Positions 22,686-32,555 of a stretch of DNA of 64,000 bases are shown here, piece after piece (position 1 is the first letter of the stretch; each line of letters starts with the position of its first letter). Source of the DNA: Flectonema sp. DT1601 (Eukaryota; Euglenozoa; Diplonemea; Diplonemida; Diplonemidae); contig OZ025834.1 in assembly GCA_964019425.1 (NCBI GenBank), positions 502,501-566,500 of the forward strand, in the 5' to 3' direction. The notes under the pieces are model-generated. The model was not told where the DNA came from. It saw only the letters and a program-made list of their open reading frames with translations, and made no database searches. The translations under genes were made by a program, and so were the position numbers.

Positions 22686-23321
22686 CGGATAATAAAATCA
22701 AAATTATTCTCAATTACCGGAAATGAAATTTTAGCTCTCACATGGAATAGAGAGGAGAGAATTTTCAATCCTCTCAGTCATCCCTATGAAAGCAATTTTT
22801 TTTCCTCTTCTGGTGTAGTTTGTTGTTTGCTGTGCCCTCTGTGATGTCAATCGGAAGGATTCTTCTTCTACCCCCCTTCTATTTTTCAAAAAAAAAAAAA
22901 AAAAAGCAAAAAACGAGCAAAAAACAAGCAAACGCTGATTATTGCTTTCTGTGTGTTGTTTTTCCTTGCTTACTTACTATGAGCACTTTAATACTTTAAT
23001 TTTTATTATCTTTTTTTTGTTGAGTCTGTGGTACTTCGTTTTTATTTGCATTCTTTGCACTTGTAAATTGCAGTTCGAAGACAAAAAACGGAGTTCCTTC
23101 CTACCCTCGTTTTGGTAGCCCTAATTTACCAATTCTTAATTATTAACATTATAGTCTTGTTCAGAGAAGGTTTTTTTTAACAATTCGTATCGTAAGGGGG
23201 ACATAGAGCTATTTATGCTGAATATGTAATCCCTTGTTTACTACGAAATTCCCTTACGTTAACTTTTTTTTTTTTTTTTTTTTTTTTTTTGTTGTTGTTA
23301 TTCAAATAAAGAAAAGTTTTT
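20191..23321. other. Gene-poor, homopolymer-rich
   Basis: About 3.1 kb with no credible exon, RNA gene or element. Long A/T tracts dominate, including a 30-base A run near 22654-22683 and a TTA-type microsatellite near 22256-22290. Confidence 0.5.
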
Positions 23322-23355
23322 CACTCATAATATACAGTAACGTTGGATTAAATAA
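23322..23355 (+). repeat. Dispersed repeat DR1, copy 7 (3' end only)
   Basis: ACTCATAATATACAGTAACG then TTGGATTAAATA, matching the 3' end of other copies. Confidence 0.6.
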
Positions 23356-23638
23356 CTAGACAGAAATGAATACTTTTCTTTTATTGATCTCTACTTTTCT
23401 TATTCTCACTTTTCTGTTCTAAAATTAATGATACTAACTTTTTTTTTTTTTTTTTTTTTGAACCAGGGATTTTTTGCTTCAGATACAAAGGTGCAGTCAC
23501 TCACAGTGATGGCTTCATGGTTTCTTGCGTGAGGATGGTTGTTCAGAGTTTTTTTTTTTATTCCCTTCTCCAACGTGTGGACATTTGAAAAACAAGGAGG
23601 AGGAGCAAATTATTTTTATTAAAGCCTCTCAGCCATCA

Positions 23639-23749
23639 ATGAAGGTGACAAAGAGAATGGTTTTTCTTTTTTTTGCCGCACTGATAGTATCAGCGTTTAT
23701 AAGCGGGTGGGGTACCGTTCTCATGTCGAATCGTGTAGTGATTACCTGA
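23639..23749 (+). CDS. Possible 36-residue membrane peptide
   Basis: An ATG seven bases after an acceptor-like CCTCTCAG (ends 23632) opens a frame starting MKVTKRMVFLFFAALIVSAF, a basic start plus one strong hydrophobic helix, ending with TGA. The acceptor plus short leader is the pattern of real genes here. The frame is short enough to arise by chance, and it could also be a first exon, because GTACCG follows the GGG at about residue 24. Confidence 0.25.
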   Translation: MKVTKRMVFLFFAALIVSAFISGWGTVLMSNRVVIT

Positions 23750-24218
23750 TGTTCGCATACAAAAAAAAAAAACGAAAATAAACAAAATATTGGTTAAAAA
23801 GTGATGATTCACTGTTCTATAAAGTTCCTAACTTATAGTTTGTTTTTATTTAATTTTTTTTTTTTTTTTTTTTTTAAAAACTTTTCAAAAATTCCTTCTT
23901 GATTTGACATTACCGGAGTGTTTACCTAATCAGCATTGCCTCTAGTTAATTGTCTTATGGATTGCGGAATTTTTAATTTTTTAGTTAACTTTTGATACAC
24001 TCCTTATTCTTGTTTCTTTGGTGTTGTCACTGATCACTAGTTCCTCTCTCGCCTGTGGAACAAAGAGAGGATAGTTATAGTGCATTTTAGGAACAGTTGA
24101 GGTTTTCAACTGTGTTTACGCAGGACATCGTTGGTCCTTTTTTTTTTTTTTTTTTTTGGTGTTTTAGATATTTTATCCACTCCTTGTAAAGCCTTTAAAA
24201 AAATAATATTATTATAAA
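23750..24218. other. Intergenic before copy B
   Basis: No gene is visible. The last nine bases, TATTATAAA (24210-24218), are repeated directly after element B. Confidence 0.6.
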
Positions 24219-24329
24219 GGGAAAACCCCTAATTCCACAAAAATAGTTTGCGAAATCGCCAACTCATCACAAAAATTTTAACCGCTCGAAACAACCCAAC
24301 ATGACGGGAGAATTTTCAGAATTTTCTGA

Positions 24330-24401
24330 GCTCCAGTGGTCTACTGGTTATGACCGCCGAATCAGGACCCGGAGGTCTCGGGTTCGAACCCCGTGACATC
24401 C
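24330..24401 (+). other. tRNA-like module 1 of copy B
   Basis: A-box-like GTGGTCTACTGG, a D stem GTC/GAC, and a T arm with GGTTCGAACCC, followed by CTTTTTTCTC. It has one substitution in the anticodon-arm region relative to copy A, and the acceptor stem is not closed. Confidence 0.6.
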
Positions 24402-24699
24402 TTTTTTCTCTTTTTCGTAAAGACGGAAAATGTGACCAAAACATAGTCAAAGGGCGGATTGATCACCTACTGGTCGAGTTGAGACATATTCCCGTTGCAA
24501 TAAATCACCAAGACCCCTCCCGTGTGATCGATCACTTTAAAATGTTACTGTGCAGTTCACCAGTGAGACTAAGACCTCCAACCAAAATTCACCAGACTTC
24601 AAGTTCCAAATTAGGTAATTTTTGTCAGGCAAATTCTCACGTTAGTAAAAGCCTTTAGAAATGTGGCTTAACGATCCTCATCATCGATTTAGGTTCGTG

Positions 24700-25072
24700 A
24701 CTCAGAAGCCTTCGTCATGTGGCCCTCCTCCCAGCCAAACTCCCAACATGACTGGTGTCTCCAAACGAGGGGTCGAGCCGAAGCCCGTTTGTCGCCGGAA
24801 TCGGAAAAGCCACGAGTCCGAAAGGACCCTAACCTCCGAAGAGGCAGCTGCCGTTCCCCCATCATTGGATAAGTAAAGCGACGATAAGAGTAGTGGTATT
24901 TCATTGTTGGTAAACCTCCCACCTATAACTACACCCGACTAGAGTCAAACTCAACAGGGTCTTCTTTCCCCGCTGACAGTTTCAAGTCCGTTCCCTTGAC
25001 TGCTGTTCGCCAGATAGTAGGTAGGGGCAGAAGGAATCTCATTGGTCCATTCATGCGCGTCTTTAATTAGAA

Positions 25073-25104
<32 letters not shown>

Positions 25105-25110
25105 CAGTTG
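24700..25110 (-). pseudogene. LSU (28S) rRNA fragment inside copy B
   Basis: Same segment as in copy A, read on the minus strand from GACTCTCTTAAGG at about 25090-25102 down to the GGGAGTTTGGCTGGG block near 24728. It lacks about 22 bases around the ACTTTGTGCAGTGAC part that copy A keeps, so it cannot be functional rRNA. Confidence 0.85.
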
Positions 25111-25190
25111 CAAATTTGTTTTTACAGGTTGGACTTTGTACGGGACAGGCGGGCTTCTATTAGGGGCTCCCCCCCCTTGGGGGGGGTTGG

Positions 25191-25236
25191 GGGGGGGCTT
25201 GCGTCCCGCCAAGAATTTGGCGGACGCAAGCCCCCC
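25191..25236. other. GC-rich hairpin in copy B
   Basis: GGGGGCTTGCGTCCCGCCAA pairs with TTGGCGGACGCAAGCCCCC. It is the same palindrome as in copy A. Confidence 0.8.
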
Positions 25237-25242
25237 TTGCAC

Positions 25243-25322
25243 TCTTCCCAGCTTAGTAGGCTAAAAAACAAAAAACCCGCCGCAAGCCAAATTTTTGGGT
25301 CAAGTTCGAGTCCTGGTGGACA
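25243..25322 (+). other. tRNA-like module 2 of copy B
   Basis: CAGCTTAGTAGG (A-box-like) and AGTTCGAGTCC (B-box-like) are about 50 bases apart and are followed by an eight-base T run. This is a tRNA-derived remnant. Confidence 0.55.
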
Positions 25323-25384
25323 ACTTTTTTTTGTAGGGAGTTGGCGATTTCGCAAACTATTTTTGTTGAATTAGAGGTTTTCCC

Positions 25385-26588
25385 TATTATAAATAAATAC
25401 ATAATAGTGATTGCTGAACACGTAGTGCTTCATAATTTTTTTTTTTTTTTGCTGCCGTTTTTTTTAATTTTTATAACGTTAAAGCTTAAAAAAAAAAAGT
25501 TTGGTACATTTAGTTGATTTTTTTTTTTTTGCTGTTTTTTTTTGTTTTATTCTTAGCCGCCGTGTTTCTTTGCACGTTAAGGCTGAAGTTTCTTTTAATT
25601 TTTATTATTGCTACTAATTCCTTTGTTCGCTGTGAGCTATACGGTGACTATGGAATCCTTGTCAACACAAACTAACTAACGCAGTTGATGATTTCCTATG
25701 CAAATTATGTAGAAGTTGGTTGCTTCCGATTCTTTAAAAAATTAACAATAAAAAAAAATAAAACAATATTCTTTTTTTTTTCTTTCTTCCCGACCAACTT
25801 ATTTTGAGCTGGGGAGAAGGGTTTTTTTTTATTTTTTATTTTTTTTTTTTTAATACGGATTTGCATTTACATTTTGTTGGTAGATTCTAATGTTTTTCTT
25901 AAATCAGATTGGGTCCCCTGCTGTGATTAACTTAACACCCATTATATACAGTAACGTTGACTTGACTTTTTAAGTAATTAAATTATATAGGTAGCTTTTC
26001 CGGAGGGTTTAAATTTCCCTGAAACTCTCTCTTCTGTTACTGAATTAATGATGTCATGGTCCCAGTCTGCTTTTTTTTTCTGTATGTCTTTCGCTTTCAT
26101 AAGCGCATAGTACCAAATTATTTCTCTCTTTCTTTTTTTTTTTTTTTTTTTGCCAGGCACTTTTTTTTTTTTTTTTTTTTTGTACAAATTTTATATTTAA
26201 ACCGGAATAAGTACTTTAGAAAAATACATTGTGTTTATGTTGCCTCATGTGCTGTCAAAGGATAATATTAAATTATCCTTAGTTGTTAAAAAACGTGAGA
26301 ATCACCTCTTTCAGTATATTTCCGACCAACTTGTTGTTGAGCCAATACTTGTAATCAGCGAAAGAACATGTACATGTTTTTTTAAATTAAAAAAAACACA
26401 ATTTTTGTTTTTATTTTTTTTCTCTCTCTCCAACCAACGGTTGTTGAGCTGGGTAGTTACTCTTTTTTTTTACTTCCCTTTTTTTTTCCCCCTTCCTCAG
26501 AGGCTGTTATTATTATTGTTTAATAAGAATCAATCCTTTTTAAAAAAAAAAAAAAAAAAACTTACTATGAATTATTTTTTTCTTCCCG
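25385..26588. other. Gene-poor segment after copy B
   Basis: No gene. It holds DR1 copy 6 and three related words of the form CCAACCAACTTGTTGTTGAGC at 25791-25818, 26321-26345 and 26431-26460. Confidence 0.5.
25906..25966 (+). repeat. Dispersed repeat DR1, copy 6 (3' half)
   Basis: GATTGGGTCCCCTGCTGTGA, then ATTATATACAGTAACGTTGA. Confidence 0.6.
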
Positions 26589-26706
26589 TTAGTTGAAACT
26601 AACTCAACAATTTATTACTAATTCTTCGGAACCTGTCATGGATTGGGTCCTCTGTTGCTGCGAGTTACCCTAGTACTCATAATACATGGCAACATTTGGT
26701 TAAATA
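26589..26706 (+). repeat. Dispersed repeat DR1, copy 4
   Basis: GTTGAAACTAACTCAACAA, then CATGGATTGGGTCCTCTGTT, then GAGTTACCCTAGTACTCATA and TTGGTTAAATAA. It is the most complete copy, about 118 bases. Confidence 0.75.
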
Positions 26707-26776
26707 AAAAAAAGAAAAGGAAAAAATAAAAACGTGTTTGGAGGTAAACAGGATCATTTCATAGCCAATGTCAAAT

Positions 26777-26810
<34 letters not shown>

Positions 26811-27026
26811 TCATTTCTAATTCCCTTATTCACAACAAGGACTGGTATTTAGTTGTCACTTGCTGTGATTTAAAAAACGTAGAACCACCAGACCTTTCCC
26901 AACCTCTTGTTAAACACTTAGTGAGGACAGTCTGCCAAATAATGTTTTAATGCCGTTCTTTCAATAGGTTCTTGTTGCTGTTTTTTTTTTTTTTCATTTC
27001 ATCACTCTCCCTCATTTCTTTTCAGC
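26707..27026. other. Intergenic
   Basis: A 33-base T run and no coding sequence. A pyrimidine-rich stretch ending TTTTCAG at 27025 precedes an ATG by one base. Confidence 0.5.
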
Positions 27027-29172
27027 ATGACTCCTACATCACTGCAAGCCACTGTGGGAAAAAAACCCTCAGTGAAGTATGTATGGGCAGCAAATGTAGG
27101 TAGGCATGTTTTTTTTATATTACTGTTTTTCTTTTTTAAATTCACTGAAGCATGTGAGCTTTTCCCCCCCCCCCTTTCTTCCCAGATAAATCTTTTCGTA
27201 TCGTATCAAAGGTCCCCCCTGTTTTTTGTTTTTTCAATTTCTCATACGTTGAATCTGAAAACAAAAAAACTGTTTCTAGCTCTCTTTTTATATCTCCTGT
27301 GAGAGTTTCATGGTTTGTAGCGGTATCCTTAGGAGATTCTTTTGGAGAGGCTTCCCTTGGCTTTCGATATAAAAATAACTTGCTTTTGGCTTGCGTAAAA
27401 AATAAATGAATTTGAAAAAGAATAATAATAATAAAAAAAAAAAACTATACATATCTTGTAAGGATTTCTTTAAAAGAGAGGGAAAAAAAAAAAAAAATAA
27501 GGAACAGAAAAACCTCAAAATGACGTCTTTCCCTTTAATTTTGTGCGTGTGAAGAAAATAGGCAAGTTAATTATGTCCTGGATTTTGCATTTACCCGATT
27601 TCAAAAAACAGAAGACGAAAATCTAATTTTCTGCCTACGACACTTGCGGTAGTAACAAAAATGGAAGCAGGGGTGTTGTCACCTGTGTCCTTTTGTCTTT
27701 CTTCTTCTTTTTTATGTCGGAAGAACGTGGGCACAATACTAAGTTTAAATGCAACACCTGATTCGCTAGAATGTTGACTTGATATCAATTGTCAGCTTCT
27801 TCTTTCCTTTTCCCCCTCTTAGCATGTGAACTGAAGTTCTCGACTTACAGGCTTTTGTGGGGAAAATATATAGTAATTTCAGACCCTCGTTTTCTTTAAT
27901 AGCAAAAAAAAACAATATCTCTATAAAACTTTTGACTTTCTCTTGAGTTGCCATGTTGAGATGTTACACTTTTCTTTATATTTTTTTATATTGTCAGTTT
28001 TTCTTTTAACTTGTTCAAATGTTTTTTTTTTTTTTTTTTTCTTTTTACACAGAAAAAGAAAAAAAAAAAAGGACTAGCGTATTTCCGTACCTTTTTTTTT
28101 TTTTAGTACCGACATAGTCGGAGAAAAAACTTTTAAGATTGAAAGCCGATATTTCTTATGGTCATGACTCATCTCCCTCGTACGACGGGATTCTGTCTGC
28201 GTTCAACGAAATATAAGGCTAATCTAAAATGGTTTTTTTTGTTTGTTTTTTTTTGTTTTTTTATTTTTTGGCACATTAGAAGTTATTTTTCTTGTAAAGG
28301 GAAAAAAAAAAAAAAAAAGATTTTATTGTGTCACAAGATCGCAAATGTACGTATTTTGATATCCCACTAAAGTAATCCTATTGGGAAATGAAAAAAAAAA
28401 CAACGCGTGTCTTTTGTCATCACTATAAAAGAAATAACCAAAAGTAAATCGGAAGACGACCCCCTCCCCTCTTTATATGATCTATGTTTGTATTAGAATC
28501 AATAAAAAGAATTGTCAATTTAACTTTTTGGTAGTATCAAATAAATTGAGTCTTTTTCCTTGTGTAAGCTCTTCGTTAACTGATCAGGGGAAAACTTTTT
28601 TGTTTTTGTTTTTTTTTGTATTCTTTTCAAACAATCAAGTCTTTAACATAACTATTGTTTTTATACACGTAGAAAGGCACTTTTCACTGTGTTGTTCTAC
28701 ACAATCGTCTTGTTTTTAGGATGGTTGTTTTAGAGAAGGAAAAAAAAAGAAAATTTAATTATTGTTTTTCAATTTTTTTTTTCTCTCAATGCTCTACCCC
28801 CGCTTCGTTTTTGTTGATCAAGGAAATCTTTTAGGCTCACATTAGGAGGAAAAAAAAAAAAAAAAAACTTTAACAATGTGCAGACTTAATGTACACAGTA
28901 TGTGTTCTTTGAATGTTTTGTGAGTTCTTCGCTGGGGGTGATTCTACCTGTCATTTGGAGATTTCCTTGTCTTTATTGACCTTTTTTTACACGCGATTCG
29001 TCTTCCAAGGTTCAAAAGCATTTGAAAATAACCTCTTCTTTTTTTTTTTGAGATTTATTGTTGATAACGCAATAAAAAAAAAAAAAAAAAAAAAATAGGT
29101 TTCTTACAAGAATCTATAATCGCTCCTCGAACAGAAGGCGATGTCGCAATCCCAAAAGGGCACATGAAATAA
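27027..29172 (+). CDS. Possible two-exon small gene (48 residues)
   Basis: The ATG lies one base after a strong acceptor-like CTTTTCAG. Exon 27027-27099 reads MTPTSLQATVGKKPSVKYVW and four more residues to a possible donor GTAGGC. Exon 29099-29172 follows an A run plus TAG, restores the frame, and reads FLQESIIAPRTEGDVAIPKG and three more residues to TAA. The joined frame is coherent, phases match (1/1), and composition is unlike the surrounding homopolymer DNA. The inferred intron would be about 2 kb with a non-consensus donor; extra exons or chance are both possible. I do not recognise the product. Confidence 0.35.
27100..29098. other. Low-complexity stretch (possible long intron)
   Basis: Mostly A/T tracts. 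The less biased part at 27540-27960 has open frames on both strands but no recognisable protein. A short repeat related to 12300-12362 lies at 28105-28161. Confidence 0.4.
28105..28161 (+). repeat. Short dispersed repeat, copy 2
   Basis: GACATAGTCGGAGAA, AGATT and AGCCG in the same order as at 12300-12362. Confidence 0.4.
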
Positions 29173-29426
29173 ATATAAAGAAAGCCCATCCCTCAACCCG
29201 TCGTTTACCATATCTGAGTTGTGTTCCCTCACTTCCAATTTATTTATTATTTTCTCCTAATTTTTGTCTTGATAGATTTCTGTTGTTATAAATATTCATT
29301 CTGAACAGGAGTCAAGTATACATCGGATTTGGTGATATAATGGAATTGACCGGGAATCGAACTGATTCTGTTCTAAAAGAAAGTTTTATCTCCTTATACA
29401 GATACCCGTCTTTGGGAAATAACAAT

Positions 29427-30819
29427 ATGCGGGAGATCGTAACCCTCCAGCTCGGACAATGTGGCAACAACATGGGAAAATGTTTCTGGGAGGAACTGTG
29501 TGGCGAACACGGAGTTTCAGCTGAGGGTCTATACGAAGGAGATGCAGACATGCAACTTGACAAGATTGACGTTTTTTACAGACAAGGAGTGGGAAACAGG
29601 TACGTCCCACGAGCTGTTCTTGCAGATATGGAACCCAGCACTCTAGACAACATTCGAGAGAGTCGATATGGTAGACTGTACAGACCAGATAATTATATAT
29701 CAGGAGTAGGCGGCTCTGGTAATAATTGGGCTAAGGGTTTCTACAGTGAAGGTGCTGAAATTCTAGACCAGATAATGGATAGTTGTAGGAAGGAAGCAGA
29801 AACTTCTGATAACTTACACGGATTTCAACTAACTCACTCTCTCGGTGGTGGTACTGGATCCGGATTAGGAAGTTTACTCTTATCAGAAATACGAAAAGAC
29901 TACCCAAATAAGATGATCTTCACTTATTCAGTTGCAACTTCCGATAAAGTATGCGACTCTATTGTTGAACCTTACAACACAGTGTTAGGTATGCATTATT
30001 TAATTATGGAAGCAGATGCTTGTTTCATAATAAATAATGAAGCTTTGTTTAATATTTGTCAAAAACGACTAAAACTTTCGACTCCTACTTTTTCCGACTT
30101 AAACTATTTAGTGTCTTCGGTAATGTCGAGTGCAACATGTGGTCTTCGATTTCCTGGACAGTTGAACTCCGACATGAGGAAGCTCGCTGTTAATCTCATC
30201 CCATTTCCAAGACTTCACTTCTTCCAAACTGGATACGCACCTCTTCCTTGTCGAAGTACTTTAGGATACACTAAACTGTCAATACCTGAGCTAACGCAGC
30301 AGCTGTTCGAACCTCAAAATAGCATGTGTGCAATTAATCCAAGGAGAGGTATATATATTACAGCCGCACTCATGTACCGGGGCAAGGTATCAAGCATGGA
30401 AGCTGAGCAACAGGCTGCCCAACTACGTAATAAATCTGACACTGCTTCTTGGATCCCAGATAACATCAGCACCTCAATGTGCGACATCCCACAAAGGTAT
30501 AATAATCAGGGTGTGTCTGCTGCTGTAATTTCTAATAACTCTGAAATTAAAGATGTTTTTATAAGAATGAGCGACAAATTCAATCTACTTTATAAAAAAA
30601 AAGCATACTTACACGCCTACACTGATGAAGGTATGTTATTAATTTTAAAAAATATTACTACTGAATGGGTAATAAGAAATATAAACCACAACAACAGGTG
30701 TTGATGATTTGGAATTTGTTGAAGCAGACAGCAATACGTTAGATTTAGTAGCCGAGTACCAAGCCTACGAAGATGCGACGGTTGAAGGTGATTGGGATTC
30801 GGAATACGAAGAAGAGTGA
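29427..30819 (+). CDS. Divergent beta-tubulin
   Basis: Exons 29427-30630 and 30698-30819 give 441 residues. I chose the start [14 protein letters not shown], the invariant beta-tubulin N-terminus; MREI is also the signal for tubulin mRNA autoregulation in animals. The frame upstream of it is leader. GGGTGSGLG (the tubulin G-box), [30 protein letters not shown] and PFPRLHFF are all present. The last exon gives [20 protein letters not shown] and an acidic tail. Many normally fixed positions differ, and a few residues are missing before the WIPDN motif. It is therefore probably a specialised paralogue, not the main axonemal beta-tubulin. The 67-nt intron ends ACAACAG. Acceptor-like AGs are at 29308 and 29401. 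Confidence 0.9.
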
Positions 30820-31287
30820 AGATCCCAACAACAATTTTTTTAATTTTTTTTTTTTATATTATTTTTTTTAAATCCACGGAACGAATCTTGCTGGTCGATC
30901 TGATAACCCCCTAGCCTTATCAATTCGCACACCGCTTGAATTATGTTCTTTTCAGTCGTCTCTAACTATTAGTCCCTTCGAGTGCGTTATGATAAATTCT
31001 TAACTGGGAAGAATTCCCGTTCTGAACCCAACGTACATTTCAGTTCCCTTGCCATAGGTACTTAACGTACTGCTTGCTTCATAAGCTTGTCCATTACATC
31101 TTTCTATTTGGTTCACTACTAATGTCATTTTGATGTGAGAATAGGAATTAATAAATCGGTGTTTGTTATAATATTTTTTTTTGTAAGATTTATTATTATT
31201 ATTATTATTCTTTTTTTTTTGCAGTTATTTTAACAAAAAAAGAAGGGAAAAAAAAAGGAAAAAAAAAAGAAGGAAAAAAAAAGAACA
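30820..31287. other. Intergenic
   Basis: 3' UTR-like and AT-rich DNA. A poly-T stretch ending TTTTTGCAG at 31224 is a strong acceptor for the next gene. Confidence 0.6.
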
Positions 31288-31866
31288 ATGGATGCGGCTG
31301 ATAACACGAGTGATATTAAACAACTCGCTTCGATGTCCGAACTGTCGCCAGCAGCAGCTGAGCTGCTGCTGCGAAAGTGTGAAGACGATGTTGAATTCGC
31401 TCTTGAATGTTTCTTTGAAGGAGAATACACCAGAGAAAATCTTGAACTAGCCGCGTCACAAAATAACAAGAGTTCACCACCAGCATGCCAGTTTTTTTGG
31501 AATGGACGCTGTCCTAAAGGTGATGAATGTGTCTTTAGACACACGGAAGGTGGACGAAATAACTGCAACTTATTCACTCAAGACACATCTACAATGGCAT
31601 ACGAAGACTTGCTACAACTACAGGACTCAATGGGAGGATCTGTCACTCTAAGGGTGGATACTTCCACCCGAAAACGACTAAAGAGCGTAACCAGAAAAAC
31701 CAGCAAACACAATCCTCACAGTTGTGTTATTTGTTTGGAAAACATATCTGCAACAGATCTGCTTGTAGAGCTTCCTTGTAAGCACAGTGCATTTCATCGT
31801 CAGTGTATGAATAAGTGGATGGATACCAGCAAGAAATGCCCTGTCTGCAAAGCTGAAATTATTTAA
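31288..31866 (+). CDS. UBA-like, CCCH and RING-H2 zinc-finger protein (putative E3)
   Basis: The product has 192 residues. At 10-46 a three-helix stretch with LSPAAAELLLRKCEDDVEFA looks like a UBA/CUE-type ubiquitin-binding domain. A CCCH finger has C67, C75, C81 and H85 (C-x7-C-x5-C-x3-H), a type that binds RNA. A RING-H2 finger has C146, C149, C164, H166, H170, C173, C184 and C187. RING-H2 proteins recruit E2 enzymes to ubiquitinate targets, and with a CCCH finger the target could be RNA-associated. The combination in so small a protein is unusual. Intronless; acceptor AG at 31224. Confidence 0.8.
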   Translation: MDAADNTSDIKQLASMSELSPAAAELLLRKCEDDVEFALECFFEGEYTRENLELAASQNNKSSPPACQFFWNGRCPKGDECVFRHTEGGRNNCNLFTQDTSTMAYEDLLQLQDSMGGSVTLRVDTSTRKRLKSVTRKTSKHNPHSCVICLENISATDLLVELPCKHSAFHRQCMNKWMDTSKKCPVCKAEII

Positions 31867-32517
31867 TTTATTATTAGTTAACAATATTGCACAACTATTC
31901 TGTGATTTTATAGATTACGAAAAAACAAATTTCTTTCTTTTTTTTTTTTTTTGACGTTAAGCCTATTCCGTATTGTGTTCTGATATGGGTTAACAGGTCA
32001 CTGCTTTTTTCGGGAAGAAAACAAAACAGTTTTATTTCTTTTTTTTTTTTTCCCTCCTTTTTTTTTGCTCCCCTTTTGCGGGTTGCCTGCAAAGAGGTGA
32101 ACAATCACAAGCGAACGAATTTAAGAAAACAAACAAAAAAAAAAAAAAAAAAAAAAAAAAAAACGATAGCAAGGAGAAGTAGTTTACGAGGAGCTTAAAA
32201 AGAAGTATTTGTTTGAAGATTTCTTTTTTTTTTTTTTTTTTAATGTGCAAAACCACTGCAGAGACAAAGTACACGCTGTACTGCAAAGTCTTCAGTTTTT
32301 GTACCGATGGGAAAAAAAAAGTAAAACGTGCAGGGTCTGCGGTACAGATACTTCAGTCAATTATTTCCTAGCCTGAATCAACTTCTTTTTAGTTGATTAT
32401 ATGAGGAACTTGTCTTTCTTGTTTATGTGTCATACTTAGTCTTTTGTCTTTCCCCTCCTTTTCACCTTTTCGGGGTGAGAAATATAAGATTTTTTTATAT
32501 TTTATTTTAAAAAATAC

Positions 32518-32555
<38 letters not shown>

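Larger units (their letters stand above)
24219..25384 (+). mobile_element. TIR element copy B with 9-bp target duplication
   Basis: This 1166-bp element is inverted relative to copy A and appears about 95 percent or more identical to it apart from two short deletions. It begins GGGAAAACCCCTAATTCC and ends in the inverse. It is flanked by TATTATAAA on both sides (24210-24218 and 25385-25393), a perfect 9-bp target-site duplication. A 9-bp duplication with long inverted ends is typical of Mutator-like (MULE) elements; Merlin elements (8-9 bp) are the alternative. The order inside is tRNA-like module 1, unknown segment, LSU rRNA piece in antisense, hairpin, tRNA-like module 2. No transposase is present. 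Confidence 0.9.

Noticed and set aside
24330-24401. Functional tRNA gene
   Set aside because: T arm and box A/B are good, but the acceptor stem does not pair and the anticodon stem is poor, in both copies.
24661-24876. 71-residue open frame, also present in inverted form at 12965-13180
   Set aside because: It is antisense to the captured LSU rRNA segment; similarity between copies comes from the element, not from protein selection.
25108-25374. 88-residue frame and its antisense partner over the element's right end
   Set aside because: It runs through the GC hairpin, the tRNA-like module and the terminal repeat; no protein features.
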